From: Mugil cephalus
Taxonomy: Eukaryota > Chordata > Actinopteri > Mugiliformes > Mugilidae
Direction of reading: 5' to 3'
DNA length: 64,000 bases
Assembly: GCF_022458985.1 (NCBI RefSeq)
Contig: NC_061789.1
Location: 7,916,357-7,980,356, forward strand
The notes beneath the pieces were generated by a model, which saw nothing but the letters and a program-made list of their open reading frames with translations, made no database searches and was not told the DNA's origin. Made by a program: the position numbers and the translations under genes. Below, one piece after another: positions 35,001 to 46,900 of this stretch; position 1 is the first letter of the stretch; every line of letters starts with the position of its first letter.

Positions 35001-38000
35001 CTGATACAACACAATCCAATAGTACTACAAACAGTAGTACTACATAATGGTACATAATAATACCACCGAGTTGAATCAATAGCGCTCTCAATTATTTTAA
35101 TGAATGCTAAAACCATAACCTTCATGAAGGTAAGATTTACGTCAGGACTGTTATACCAGAACTTCCTGTTTTCACGAGTGTACCTAATGAACTGACGAGT
35201 GAGTGTATGTACAGTTTCTTGCATTTACTCTATCACATGCTCCAATATCTCATCTCAATGTTTTTTTCAACTGCACTTCACTTTTGGCACCTTTATTCAC
35301 TTACTCATCATCCAAATCATCAATCTGATCAGACTTGGTGCAGATGAAGTGAATGTGCTGACACTCTCCTCCATTTCCCATGATGGTACTGGCATTTTTC
35401 AGGATCTCCCAGGGTTCTTTTTCTGCTGCTGCTCGTGTAATGTCAGTCACAATCCACACAGTGGAGCAATCCCTAACAACCTTAAATGGCATAGAAGCAT
35501 ATTAAATATGAATAATTAGTAATCAGCTACAACAGCAGGGCATGTGAATAAATTACCTCTTTCCACATTTTGTCTCTGCTGTTGTTACAGTCTCCATTTC
35601 CAGGAAGGTTCACAAGGGTCACATGTTGGAGAAACTCATTATGTGGCACCTTGATAGTCACACACTTCACTAGTGGCCAGTAGAACCTCTCAACAGCTTT
35701 ACCTTCTCCCTCCCCTGACTCATGTCTTGTGTATTTGACCAACTCTGCAGATAGCTCTTTAGCCTGTAACAAATAACAAAGGTAAATTAATGCAAGAATT
35801 TCACTTGGTCAGTCAAAACGCCTTCTCTTAAGGTAAAAGAGCAACTGAGAAACACTGCCAGTAAAAGTTGAAATTAAATCCAGACATTGTAAACAGTAAA
35901 ACCAGATTTTTTTTTTCAAAGAATTTTCCAACCAGTCTAACCCTGCCAATGTATCACAGTTAGATTTGATTACATGTAAATGCATTTACAGAAAGCAGAA
36001 AGGTTTTCCTATAAAGGGTAAATTGGACATTGTGCTGTGCCACTGTAACAAGAACAATAATTTCAAAATATAAATATTTCAAGACATAAAACTGATAAGA
36101 GTTATTTCCATTCACTTTTTTGTCTTACTGATTGACATGTGAACGTCTTCTTGCTGGATTGGAGAAAGTCTGGGATTTCTTTGAAATATTTCTTGTCCAT
36201 GAGTTCGGTAGAGCTCTTGTTTTTATATTCTTGTCCATACAGTGCAGACAGCTTTTCATTTAAGAGATAACCATCATCATCATCATCATCATTATCACCA
36301 TCATCATCATCATCATCTTCGCTTTCCTGATTCGCATTATCCCCAGGCAACTGATCCAAGGACCTTAATTCCTCTTTCCACTCCTGAAAGACAAAAGTTA
36401 TTACATCTGTAGCCTTAAATGACATGCAGTACAACCATTAGCATTTCGTAGCTATAATGTAACTTCAATTAGATTCAAATAACACCTTCAAAGTTTTACC
36501 TCTTTTGTAATGAATTCAATGTCTGCCTCATACTTTGAGTCTTGCATGTTGGCCTCGACTTTAATCATGACCGTGGTACATGAACTGATGCTTCCTGTTG
36601 GCAGAAGATCCTTCTCTCCAATGATGGCATTTATCAAAGAGCTCTTTCCAGCCCCAGTTCTACCAAAGACACCGACCAGCTCCCTCTTGTCTGTTTCTAA
36701 ATCATCGATTTTATTCCTGTTGTACAAGAGTTTAATTGTTAGGACTATTGAGTTTCACAATTGTATCCTTGAGATAAATAGAGATCAAATGTACGCTGTT
36801 TGATATTCTAAATACTTACAGATAAGAATATAGACTTATACATGCTACATAACCGTGACATACTATATGTCGAATAGCAACAGCTTGTGCAGTCCGTAGT
36901 CTATGTATAAATACAAAACATAAGCTGTTGAGACGTGGTACTGCATGGACAAATGAATGTAATATTAAATAAAGCATCAGTGAATGTATCATATAATAAA
37001 CATGATACGTATCAAGTCTTTTCCTCCAGGTTTTAACTGGAACTCTCTTAAAATCATTTAAAATCTCCATGTTCAAAAAAAAATCAAGATTCCAATCATC
37101 TGGTTCAGTAGTGAACCAGATAAGTGTGGAAACATAGATTTTTATCAGTAGTAGTAACACAACTTCTCCTCTTGCTACATGAGTTGTCTAGGTCCATTCT
37201 TTGTGTTGTCTGGCACTGCTTTCACTCCTGACCACGTAACAGTTTCACAGACTATGGTAAACGTAATACTCACTTCAGGAAAGCATTCAGCTTTGTGTTG
37301 TCTGGTTTGTTTAGTCTTGAATGGACATTTCCCATTGTTTTTTTCACTTGAGACAGTATGTTTTCTTCTGTTAGTGTAAATGTAAAGAATTGTTCAGCAA
37401 GAGCCCACAGACTTAAGGGAAACTTGTAAAGTGTGAAAATGAACAGAGAGAAAGAAAAATACCTGAGTATGAGCCACGTTGTCGTTTAGCTGGTGATTCC
37501 TCTTTGCTTGACTCACCATTAGGGTCCAGAGGTCTCTTTGCTTAAAAAATGAGTTTTGTCATTGTTATTAATGCTGCATGGAGAACTTTAACATATTATA
37601 TACAGCATGTATAAACTATTGAATTGAATCAATGACTTTTGTAGATCTGTGTATCTCACCTGTGACACTTGTAGATGGCAAAACCTAAGAATGAACAGAA
37701 ATGATTAATTGACTCAAATAACACTTGAATATACAAGAAATGGTTTATTCACAGAAGCTTAGAAAGTGCAACTGTCTTGAACACTGTCAAGTGAGTTGAG
37801 ATCTCGAATAAACAGCTCATTGGCGCAGAGGTACTGTGTGCAGATCAGAACTTGAGCTTAACTAAATTAAAAAATGGTTTGAACAGTATTGATTCACTTT
37901 GTTGAGTAACAATGAACTGTAGCTCGGATAGGCTTCAGCACCCCCACGACCTTAGTAATGATGAGCAGCAGTAGATTAGATGAGAAGGGATGACATATTC

Positions 38001-40958
38001 ATGAGAATTATGTGATTATGAGTTGCTCGTATGTTGCTCAGTCATGATGATGTTTGATTGTCTTTGAGTGTTGAAAGTATAAGAGAGTAAATGCAGAAGT
38101 ACATTTTGGGATTTTCACATTGGACACAGACTGTGCCAGACTTAGCCACCTCTTATGTGGCGCTATTTTGAAATTCTGAAAAAGTTCTGTCTGCCAGCAC
38201 CGTTTAGTGGGTGAAGTGTACAGTGCCCATTTTCTGTATCTGGACTACTACTTGGATTTTGTACTGAGTCAAGGAGACTTACTGGATCAGAGTGAGGATT
38301 TTTTCCCAGAAACGACTGAAACAATGTTTACTGGGGACTTCCTTACTCACCACCAACTGGCTTCGGCAGCAACAGATCGGGTGTGGCTGCATTGGCCATG
38401 TGGCTCACTCGACTCCCTTCCCCAAAGGATTTTGAACAGAATTGGATATTTTCCCCCCTCTACCCAGACAGCTCATAAGTAATATTTTCTATCTGAATTT
38501 GAACAATTTTAATGATTCTTGACAAATAGTGAGGGTCTGCTGGAAATGCTTGCCAGAAGAGCCTGTCAAGATGGTCTTCAATTCCGACCTCCAACAGAGC
38601 TTCAACCATGTCCCAGCGGCAGTGGGGGACATTGAATGGGCCAAGTTCCTGTTTCGAGTTGTAGTTGCAAGGTCGCTGGTGCTGGTCGTGGCGGTAACCC
38701 GCTGGTGGACAACAGAGGTGAGGGGAGCTGTCAAGCTGAAGAAGGAGGTCTACAGGGCATGGTTCCAGGGTTTCCGGAATGTGTTGACCGGTACCGGAGT
38801 GTGCCGCAGCTGAGGCAGTCGCTGAGGCAAAGACTCAGGCGTGGGAGGAGTTTGGTGAGGCTATGGAAGAAGACTATCACTCGGCTCCGAAAAAAGTTCT
38901 GGCAAACCGTCCAGCACCTCAGGGGCAGTAGGCGACAACACGGCCACCTCGTTTTTGGTGGGGAGTTGCTGACATCACCCGGGGCTGTTCGGCGGTGGAA
39001 GGAATACTTTGAGGAGTTTGTCTATTCCACCAACACATATTCCACAGTGGAAACAGAGCCAGAGGGCCTGGGGCTGGGCAGTCCAGTCTCTGGGGTCAAA
39101 GTCACTGAGGTAGTGAAACAACTCCTCGTTGGTGGAGCACCAGGAGAGGATGAGTATCTTAAGGCTCTGGATTTTGTAGGGCTGTCCTGGTTGACAGACC
39201 TCTGCAATGTTGCGTGGGCATCAGGGGCAGTGTCTTTGGGGTGGCAGACCGGGTTGGTCGTCCCCATCTTTAAGAAAGGGGACCAGAGGGTGTGTTCCAA
39301 CTATAGGGGGGTCACTCTCCACAGGCTCCCCCGGAAAGTCTACGCTAAGGTGCACGAAAAGAGGGTCTGATCAATAGCTGAACCTCAGATTGAGGATGGG
39401 TGTGGAACCATGGACCAACTGTTTACCTTCACTTGGGTGCTGGAGGGGAGATGGGAGCCCAATCAGCCCACATGTGTTTTGTGGATTTGGAGAAGGCCTA
39501 CGACCATGTCCCCAGAGGCATCCTGTGTCAATTTACCGGTCGATCTACGTTCCAACCCTCACCTATGGTCATGAACTTTGGGTAATGACCAAAAGAACAA
39601 GATCGCAGATACAAGCGGCCGAAATCGTTTCCTTCACAGGGTGGCTGGATTCCTCCTTAGAGATAGGGTAAGGAGCTCAATCACGCAGGAGGAGCTCAGA
39701 GTAGAACTGCTTCTCCTCTGTGTCGAGAGAAGTCAGTTGAGATGGTTTGGGCATCTGGTAAGGACACCTCCCATTAGAGGTGTTTTGGGCATGTCACACC
39801 AGAAGTAGGCCTTGGGGTTGCCCCAGGACACGATGGAGGGATTATATCTGTCATCTGGCCTGAGAGCACCTGGGGATTTGCCCCGCGACCTGGACCCGGA
39901 TAAACGGAAAACGATGACCACCATGATGATTGATTTTTGAGTCAATATGATTTTTTTCTGGGATGTAACAACACATAGGTTTGAAATCAAATTCAGGACA
40001 AGTTCTCAATAGTGTCTGGGAGGTTGAGTGCAGCAAATGGCTCAAAACTGATCACATTCATCATCCTTGTTCGTAAGTAAACAACAGTAAATAATTTTCC
40101 AGGGGAAGACGACTTTATCACAGGACACTTAAGTGACTCAAATGCACACATGCACAAGGATTAAACTGTAATGTTCACTTATTACATGTCTATAAATTCA
40201 ATATCCTTACCTGAAGCAACTCTGCTTCTTCTTCAGGCTCCTGTTTACACTGCAGATAAAATACTCTAAGTTCAAGGTCATGAACAACTTTGAGTAGACA
40301 CTGACAATATAACCTCTATCATAGATGATACATTCAGCATGAAACTGTATCTTACTTACTTGAACAGAGACATCATTTGTTTCCTGAGTTGTGCTTTGTT
40401 GTTCCTAATGACAAAAAGAACATATATATGTGTGTCCGTGTGTTTGTTCACTTACACCAGCATGAATCCATATTCACAGAGTAAAACATTACCTTTAATG
40501 ATTTGACTCTCTTCTTAAATTTTGTTCGTGGCCCAATTTTTGTGATCAATTTATAAAGATCTTTATCTTCAATATCACAGAAACTTTCTTCATCAATCTC
40601 TTCCTCTGTAATAAAGACATACAGTATTTAGTTCAAAGTTGTCTTCCAGAAACAAGAATTACTATCTATTGCAGAATGTAATTTAATGACAATTTCTTTT
40701 TGTTTTACGAAAAAAGTCTGTTGTTTTTGCAGATGTTTTACTGTAAGTGTTTTGATACTCTCTGTAGAGAGATGAGACAAGAGAAGTGGCAGAATTTGTC
40801 TGCAGATTAGAAGAAGTTGTTTCAGTTTGAGTAAATCATCTGAATACTCTATAGTGTCTGTGTCCCACCAGTATGAGTGTTAATACTTTACCTTTAAATC
40901 TGTCGATCCACTTGCTCAGACCCCATTCAGTTAGTTTGTTACGAACAAAATCATCCAT
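32099..40958 (-). CDS. SLIP-GC-like large GTPase, array copy 2 (813 aa, G3 Asp replaced)
   Basis: Twenty-one exons join in phase: 40892-40958, 40493-40605, 40360-40404, 40211-40249, 37660-37684, 37463-37540, 37274-37367, 36500-36716, 36129-36383, 35557-35763, 35305-35480, 34500-34587, 34297-34384, 34076-34191, 33614-33787, 33378-33532, 33141-33255, 32837-32945, 32611-32735, 32272-32353, 32099-32172. Residues 1-60 form a SAM domain, followed by the linker and the basic segment SPAKRQRG. The P-loop GRTGAGKS is at 172-179, with an acidic Asp-rich loop in the exon at 36129. G3 reads VNLPG rather than VDLPG (Asn at about 363), and G4 is TKSD. Loss of the Mg-coordinating G3 Asp predicts weak or absent GTP hydrolysis while nucleotide binding may persist. 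This is known for the Asp-to-Asn class in other GTPases and inferred here. A LINE fragment sits between exons 4 and 5. Confidence 0.85.
36272..36317 (-). repeat. GAT/ATC trinucleotide tract in coding exon of copy 2
   Basis: Imperfect ATC repeats on the plus strand encode a poly-Asp run in the GTPase-domain loop of copy 2. Equivalent tracts of different length lie at about 49735-49790 (copy 3) and 60090-60115 (copy 4). Confidence 0.8.
38500..39940 (+). mobile_element. internally deleted non-LTR retrotransposon (LINE) fragment
   Basis: Plus-strand frames carry reverse-transcriptase segments typical of a common teleost LINE: GLSWLTDLCNVAW, VVPIFKKGDQRVCSNYRGVT and MCFVDLEKAYDHVPRG. The catalytic YADD core is absent. 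At about 39528 the sequence jumps directly to the C-terminal part (YVPTLTYGHELWV, ERSQLRWFGHL). Frame breaks are frequent, so it is dead. The tail near 39880-39915 (GACCTGGACCCGGATAAACGG) is the usual 3' end of this group. Family assignment (L2/Rex1-like) is uncertain. It lies in the intron between the SAM/linker exons and the GTPase exons of copy 2. Confidence 0.8.
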
Positions 40959-41062
40959 GACCAGTAACAGAAACTGAAAAACACATTGTAATGTTCTAAT
41001 CAGTCACACCAGATGGCATTTTACACAGTGATTCATTCATCTTAAAAGTTCAAACAGCTTAC

Positions 41063-41620
41063 CTGTTACTGACGGTGATGCAGACAAGAGTTCAAGGTAC
41101 GTTGTTAGAGAGGACTGAACTCAACAGGGAGGAAAAATCATCAGGCTAGAAGAGACGTGGATGAAGGCAAGGAACAAACAGGAAGTCAAAATCGTACAGT
41201 TAACAAATAATGTATTAAATCTTAATCTAAGGCTAAAAAGCTGCTTCTCAGTGGAAACAACAGACCATCTGACAGAGAGTCAGTAGAGTCAGACCTGTTC
41301 ATGTAGAGGCTGATCAGGAAATGGTGAACAAAGGAGGTGGGTGTGATAGTGCTGAGGTTACCGCGGGGCAGGTGGATGTGTCTTGACGTGTGCGTATGGA
41401 GAGGAGCAGCAATAATTAATGAGTAACCCCATGAAGAAATCTTGACTTTCAGTTTTGTAAAAACGAAACAAAAAGCACACACATTAAAGCTTTGACTTTC
41501 ACGGTTGTCTTGACGATTACAATGTTTCAGGGTTTTTGTTAAAAATCTAAAACATGTATGTGACTGAAACATTAATGCAAAATAGTGAGAAAACAGCACG
41601 GCAGGACTCTCCATACTAAC
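41063..41620 (-). promoter_or_regulatory. noncoding first exon and promoter block of GTPase copy 2
   Basis: A 5'UTR donor, AACAG then GTAAGC, lies at 41063, about 100 bases upstream of the SAM exon. The block to about 41620 is repeated almost unchanged upstream of copy 3 (53373-53830) and, more diverged, copy 4 (62398-62800). Within it, TTTTTGTTTCGTTTTTAC (minus; about 41457-41475) resembles a degenerate ISRE. It is followed by a strongly conserved ACTGAAAGTCAAGATTTCTT. Confidence 0.5.
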
Positions 41621-43915
41621 TGTTTAACTTTGTATTTCCATAATATAACATATTCAGTTTTGCATGTAGCTCATTACAGTTACTGACAGCTACTTTGTTT
41701 TTTGTTTATGCACAAAAATGTCTTCACTTGATCAGTATTATTCTGTCTCTAGTTTCAACCAGAGTATGTTGTTTGTTTTCCCACAAAACAAAGGTGAACA
41801 AGGTTCCATTACATCAAACAAACATCAATAAAATGTGTTCCTCTGAACCGAACAAAGGTGGAGGTTTATTACTTAAGTGCCATTTTATTATCCTCTTATT
41901 GTCTTACCGCCATACTTATTGTTGTCCCACAAAACAAGAGTGAGTTAAAGATCATATTAACTGTGGAGCTACAGTGCAGGAACATGTTTGATTTAATACA
42001 CATCATAACATCTGAACCATTGACCAAAAAAAGATTTAGACAGAAGTCTGTATTTTACATTTGTTCTTGCTTAACATATTTCAAATATAAAGAGCCTTCT
42101 TAAATTATGTCTTCCCTCTCTTAATTTGAAAAACATCATCAAGGAGGCTTTTAACCCTTGCTCAAGAAGTTATTTCTAATATTTTTTAATTGAACTATAG
42201 CCAAGAATTTTAAAGTGCCACATTCAATAAATAATCTATTACTTTAACTAACCCTAACCCTAAAAAACTCATATTATTTATTACTCGTATCTTTTTTGTG
42301 GTTTAGTTGTGTAATCATAAGCTTTTCTTAGTTAACAAGTTCTTAAAAAAAAAAGGAAAAAAATTGCAATTGATACGTAATTTCTGTTTTACATATTGTG
42401 GTTTCCCACAAAGTTTGTGATCTATTATAGTTCCTAAAAACTTTATTTCTTTAACTTACACTCTATTATTTTACACTCCCTTTAAATTTAATTTTATGTC
42501 ACATTTTTTTCTGGCTCCACTAAACATGACTTTTGTTTTAATTTAATTTAGTGCCAATCTACTGTGATTAAACCAATGTCGGTTCCCTTTCTACTGTTCT
42601 CATTGGTTCCTGCAGGTCGTGGTCCTGAGCAAAATATATTAGTATCATCTCAAACATCACCCAATGTAATTTATTTGAAACCGTGACAATATGGTAAATG
42701 GTCTTGCTCTTATATAGCGCTTTTCTACCTACTCAAAGGTACTCAAAGCGCTTTTACAGTCAGAGACACATCCACCCATTCGCTCACACAAGCACACCCA
42801 CATTCACACACCAATGCCAGTTGCACTGGGAGCAACTGGGGGTTCAGTGTCTTGCTCAAGGACACTTCGGCAGATGGCACACTCGGGGGATCGAACCGCT
42901 AACCCTTCAGTTCATGGACAACCTACTGAGCCATAGCCGCCCATCATATCATTCAGATAAAGTGTGAATAACTTAAGTCCCAATACTGACCCATGTGGAA
43001 CCCCACAAGTTATTATTCTACAACTGGAATTACTATTGTTGATATTCACATATTGACTCCCATTATTTAAATAACTTCTTAGCCAATTGTGTGCAACATC
43101 CCTAATCCCATAATGTTCTTACTTGTACAGAAGTAGTGAATGATCAATCGTGTCAAATGCCTTATATAAACTGATAATAACCCTATCTTAGGATCAAAAC
43201 TGATGATAGAAACAACCATTAACTCCCTTTCTAAAGAAATAAAAAGTATTGCCCATAAGATTTATAGAACTGGTTAAGTGCATGGAGAATGAGACAAAAA
43301 AAATATACAACAAATAGCTGAATTTTTGATAAAAAGTAAGAAGTTTATTACTTCTATTACTGATGTGACCTCTGTCATACAAGGTGATGATTAAAAACAA
43401 TACACAAAAACAATGCTGGTATAAATCAATAGTCCTTTCTCAGTGAATTTTCACTTTTTGTGTACATTTAGATCTGTGGAGAATTGTGTGAAAAATTATT
43501 TGACAAATAACTCAACAATAAATATACATATAAACCACTACATTTCTTATGTGAGCAGACATTCTTATAAAAGTATAGCATTTATTTGAAATTAAACTAA
43601 CAATATGTTCAAAACTAAAATAGAAATTGCTGAGTTGCTTTCCCATTTAAACCATGCTAAACTGATTAAAAAGAAAACCCCATAAAATGAAATCGTGAAA
43701 ACATGGTATATATAGTTAAAGTTACAGTTATACTGTTCCACCTCTGAATTACAAACAATTTAAAGTAAAATGACTTAAAAACATCTAAAATTCTACACAA
43801 AAATTCAGAAACAAGGACAAAGCCCATGTCAAAAAATCACACGAGCAAATGTCTAACAGCTTGGCTAAAATAGCCGAGAAAATCCAGGTGCCTTGTGTCT
43901 TTAACCAGGGTTTCC
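41621..43915. other. intergenic region between GTPase copies 2 and 3
   Basis: AT-rich. The stretch 41680-42000 is paralogous to parts of 53815-53870 and 62860-63200, so the duplication unit extends this far upstream. The 3' flank of copy 3 lies at the left-hand end of the copy 3 gene, below 43916. No gene is seen apart from the interspersed repeat at 42690. Confidence 0.5.
42690..42945 (+). mobile_element. teleost interspersed repeat, near-complete copy
   Basis: Begins GTAAATGGTCTTGCTCTTATATAGCGC and contains CAAAGCGCTTTTACAGTC and GTTCAGTGTCTTGCTCAAGGACACTTCGG. It ends GAGCCATAGCCGCCC. These are the landmarks of one of the commonest non-autonomous repeats of percomorph fish. It is non-coding. 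Confidence 0.8.
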
Positions 43916-46900
43916 TCAGGGATGTTCAGTGAGAGACCAGGCCTCTGCTTGCAAATCTAAAACAACCACCAGATAAATAAACAGCAACAGCTTTGTAGCA
44001 CTTGACAAATCAGCATAAGTGAATCAATTGTTAATAAAAACAGTTCAGAATTCATGAACATAATATTGACAAAAAGTTACCAGATTCATTTTTGTCAACT
44101 TTAAGTTGATCGCAGTACCTCTTCACCACTGCAAGCTCCTTTGAAACATCTGAAAATCACAAGTGTTATTCGGAAAGTATGAATAAATTATTTACATTAC
44201 ACTGGTTAAATGTTTAAGAGATCTACACATCATTTTACGGTATCGTCCTGTGCTTTACCTGGGATCGAGGAGTCATCTGTCTTGAGTGAGAGCTCAATGG
44301 ATTTCATCATAGTTGTCTCCAGTGTCTTCAGGACATAAATCTAATTCAACATCAAAATCTGTATTAATTATCACTCATCACAGAGGAAAATACTTTGTTC
44401 AGTCTTCATTGAATCACACATGAACTGTTTGGATGCGTGGGCAGAGACTTCACTGAGAGTAAGCTTTCCTAAGTACTATGTTTGTTTCTGATTCTTTTTT
44501 AAGACCCAAAAAACATCTTTCAGGATGAAACAGATTCTACTTAAACACAGGAGAAGCCTTGTGACTAGTGAATGAGAGAGATGTGCAGCACAACATCATC
44601 AGTGCTTTAAGTGGGCTGGTACCTCTCTTATTTTTACACTCTGCTGTACTCAGATTTTTCCTATAGTAACAAAACACTGAATCATATTTCATGTTCTCAA
44701 ATGTGACAAACCTTCAGCTGCTTCAGCAGGTTCAAGTGAGCATCTTTAGCCTGATCAAACATGACGTTCTTTGAATTATACACATGTCTCTGAATTGTCT
44801 CCCTCATCTTTTTCAGTGATCCCTTTCCAGTAAATGCATATGCTTCTAAAATAAAACAAAACAAAACAAAATGATGGTCAGCCACAATGAATGCTGTGTA
44901 TTATTATGCTGACAGGCGGTCATGATTGTGTCACTTACTGTCATAGCACTTTTGCATGTTTTCCTCAATTTTCTTTGTCAGACTGTTGTAGATTTTTTTC
45001 TTACGGTCTCTGATGTCTTTCTTCAGTTTGGTCTTAATTTTCTTTTCCTACGTGAAGTAATAAAAGTATAGTTTAATATTTTAAAAATCAGTAATGGTGA
45101 CAGAATAAATCAGATAATTTTTTAAGATTTTGCCTAAAGACAGGTGAATTATATATGTTAAAGATATTTTAATCTTTAGCTTTGCAACTTTTATTTTAGT
45201 TTTAATCAGTTGATTTTATTTTTGTAAATAATCAATGAACAGGTTGGTTCTAATGTTCATTCTTTACCTCTGTCTGCAGAAATATCAGCTGCAGCTCCAC
45301 ATCTTTGTATTTCTGAATGAGTCTGTCTGTGTTGAGTGAGAACCTACTGATGACTCCTTTGAATGGTTCACACTGTCGGCCATTCCTGAAACATGGTGAC
45401 ACATTGAAATTCGAAAAAAGGAAATATTAACAGATAAAAAGATTAACAGATTTATTGCGTAACTTAATTTGCTTGTTCTGTACTTTTAGGGTCAACAAAT
45501 AGTTTCATGTCCTCATTAAACAGTTCTTACGGAAAGGTCTTCTTGAATTCCTCATCAATGCTGTCAGTCAGGTGTGAGGACAACGTCACGTTGAGATTTA
45601 TTTGTTTCCCTTTCTGTGTTTTGTGGACGCCTTTGTTCTGAACCACACATTTCAGAGTTCCATAAAAACCGCCACCACCTTTTCTCTGTTACACAGCAAC
45701 ACAACATTTGTTTTTTTAATTGAACACACTAACAGGAATCAAAAGTGTCTTGATGTCTGTAATCCAAACACTTACAGAAAGTAAGAAGGACTTCAGTTTT
45801 TTTTCACAAGAAATTTTGGATTTTTCAACCCCCTCAGTGAGGCATTTTACAAAAGCTTTGTTGGCTTCATCCATTGTTGTTTTAACTTTGTGAAGATGAC
45901 GGCACATGTGTTTTTCAAGGTCTGCACACACGTCTGTTCTGCTACCAGCCTGGTAAAACAATAACAGCATTGTTAAAGCAATAAAACAAAAAATTCCTCT
46001 AATTCTTTCTCAGTTTCCTCCTTTAAGTAATGTTAGTTGTTATTCATGGTCCTGTGGTTATCCTTGGTTTCCTGTCTAGTGTTACTCTCTGTGTTTCCCA
46101 CTTTTGGTTGCTTCATTGTTTCTCCTTGTGTGCTCTGCCCTGATTAGTTTCATCTATGTCTCATCACCCCTCTGTCCGCTTGTGTGTATACCGTACATAG
46201 CCCTGCCTTTCCCTTTGTTCTCTGTTGTGTTATTTGTCATTCTCCTGTATTCGTTCTTCCATGTGGTTTTTCTCTTTCTCTCCAGTTTTTGATTTACCCG
46301 CCATCTCTGCAGTGGCTTCAGTTGATGTTGTTGTCATTAAATACTTTTTGTTTAAACTCCTGCCTTATCGCCTGGTGTCCTGCACTTGGGTTCTACCCCA
46401 CAACCAAGAAATCAAATTCCATAATGGCTATAATTCATGTGGGAGTCACATTTTATAATGACCTTGTCAGGTTTTGTATTGCCATTAAAATGTAACTCCA
46501 CATAGATTTAAGATGATCTGACACACTGATCTGTGAATATGATTATACAGATAAGACAGCAAGAAACAATGATAAATGTTGATCTTACCCCTCCTCTACA
46601 GCGGGCTCCTTGAATCAAAGAGAGAATCCCATAAGCTCCAGACACATAGTTTAAAGTCTCTGAATGACTGTCATTGAGATTTTGAAGGAATTCCTTAAGT
46701 TTTGGGATTTCTGTAAAAAAACAACAAACAACAACAAAAAACAGTTTTTATATAATATTATATATTGACCTTACATCTAAATCTAAAATATTGTATTTCC
46801 GTCTTAACTAAACAAACTAAGACAAATATGAACTTGGTCTATAAATAGTTTGTTACTCAACAGTGATGATATACACAGACTCAACCTACCAGTGTCTACC

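Noticed and set aside
38207-38482. Open frame upstream of the LINE in copy 2 intron (MGEVYSAHFLYLDYY...)
   Set aside because: No family resemblance and no splice sites; it is probably chance open frame or decayed transposon sequence.
42248-42265. CTAACCCTAACCCTAA telomere-like sequence
   Set aside because: Only two to three units inside AT-rich intergenic DNA. This is too short to be an interstitial telomere block and is expected by chance or slippage.
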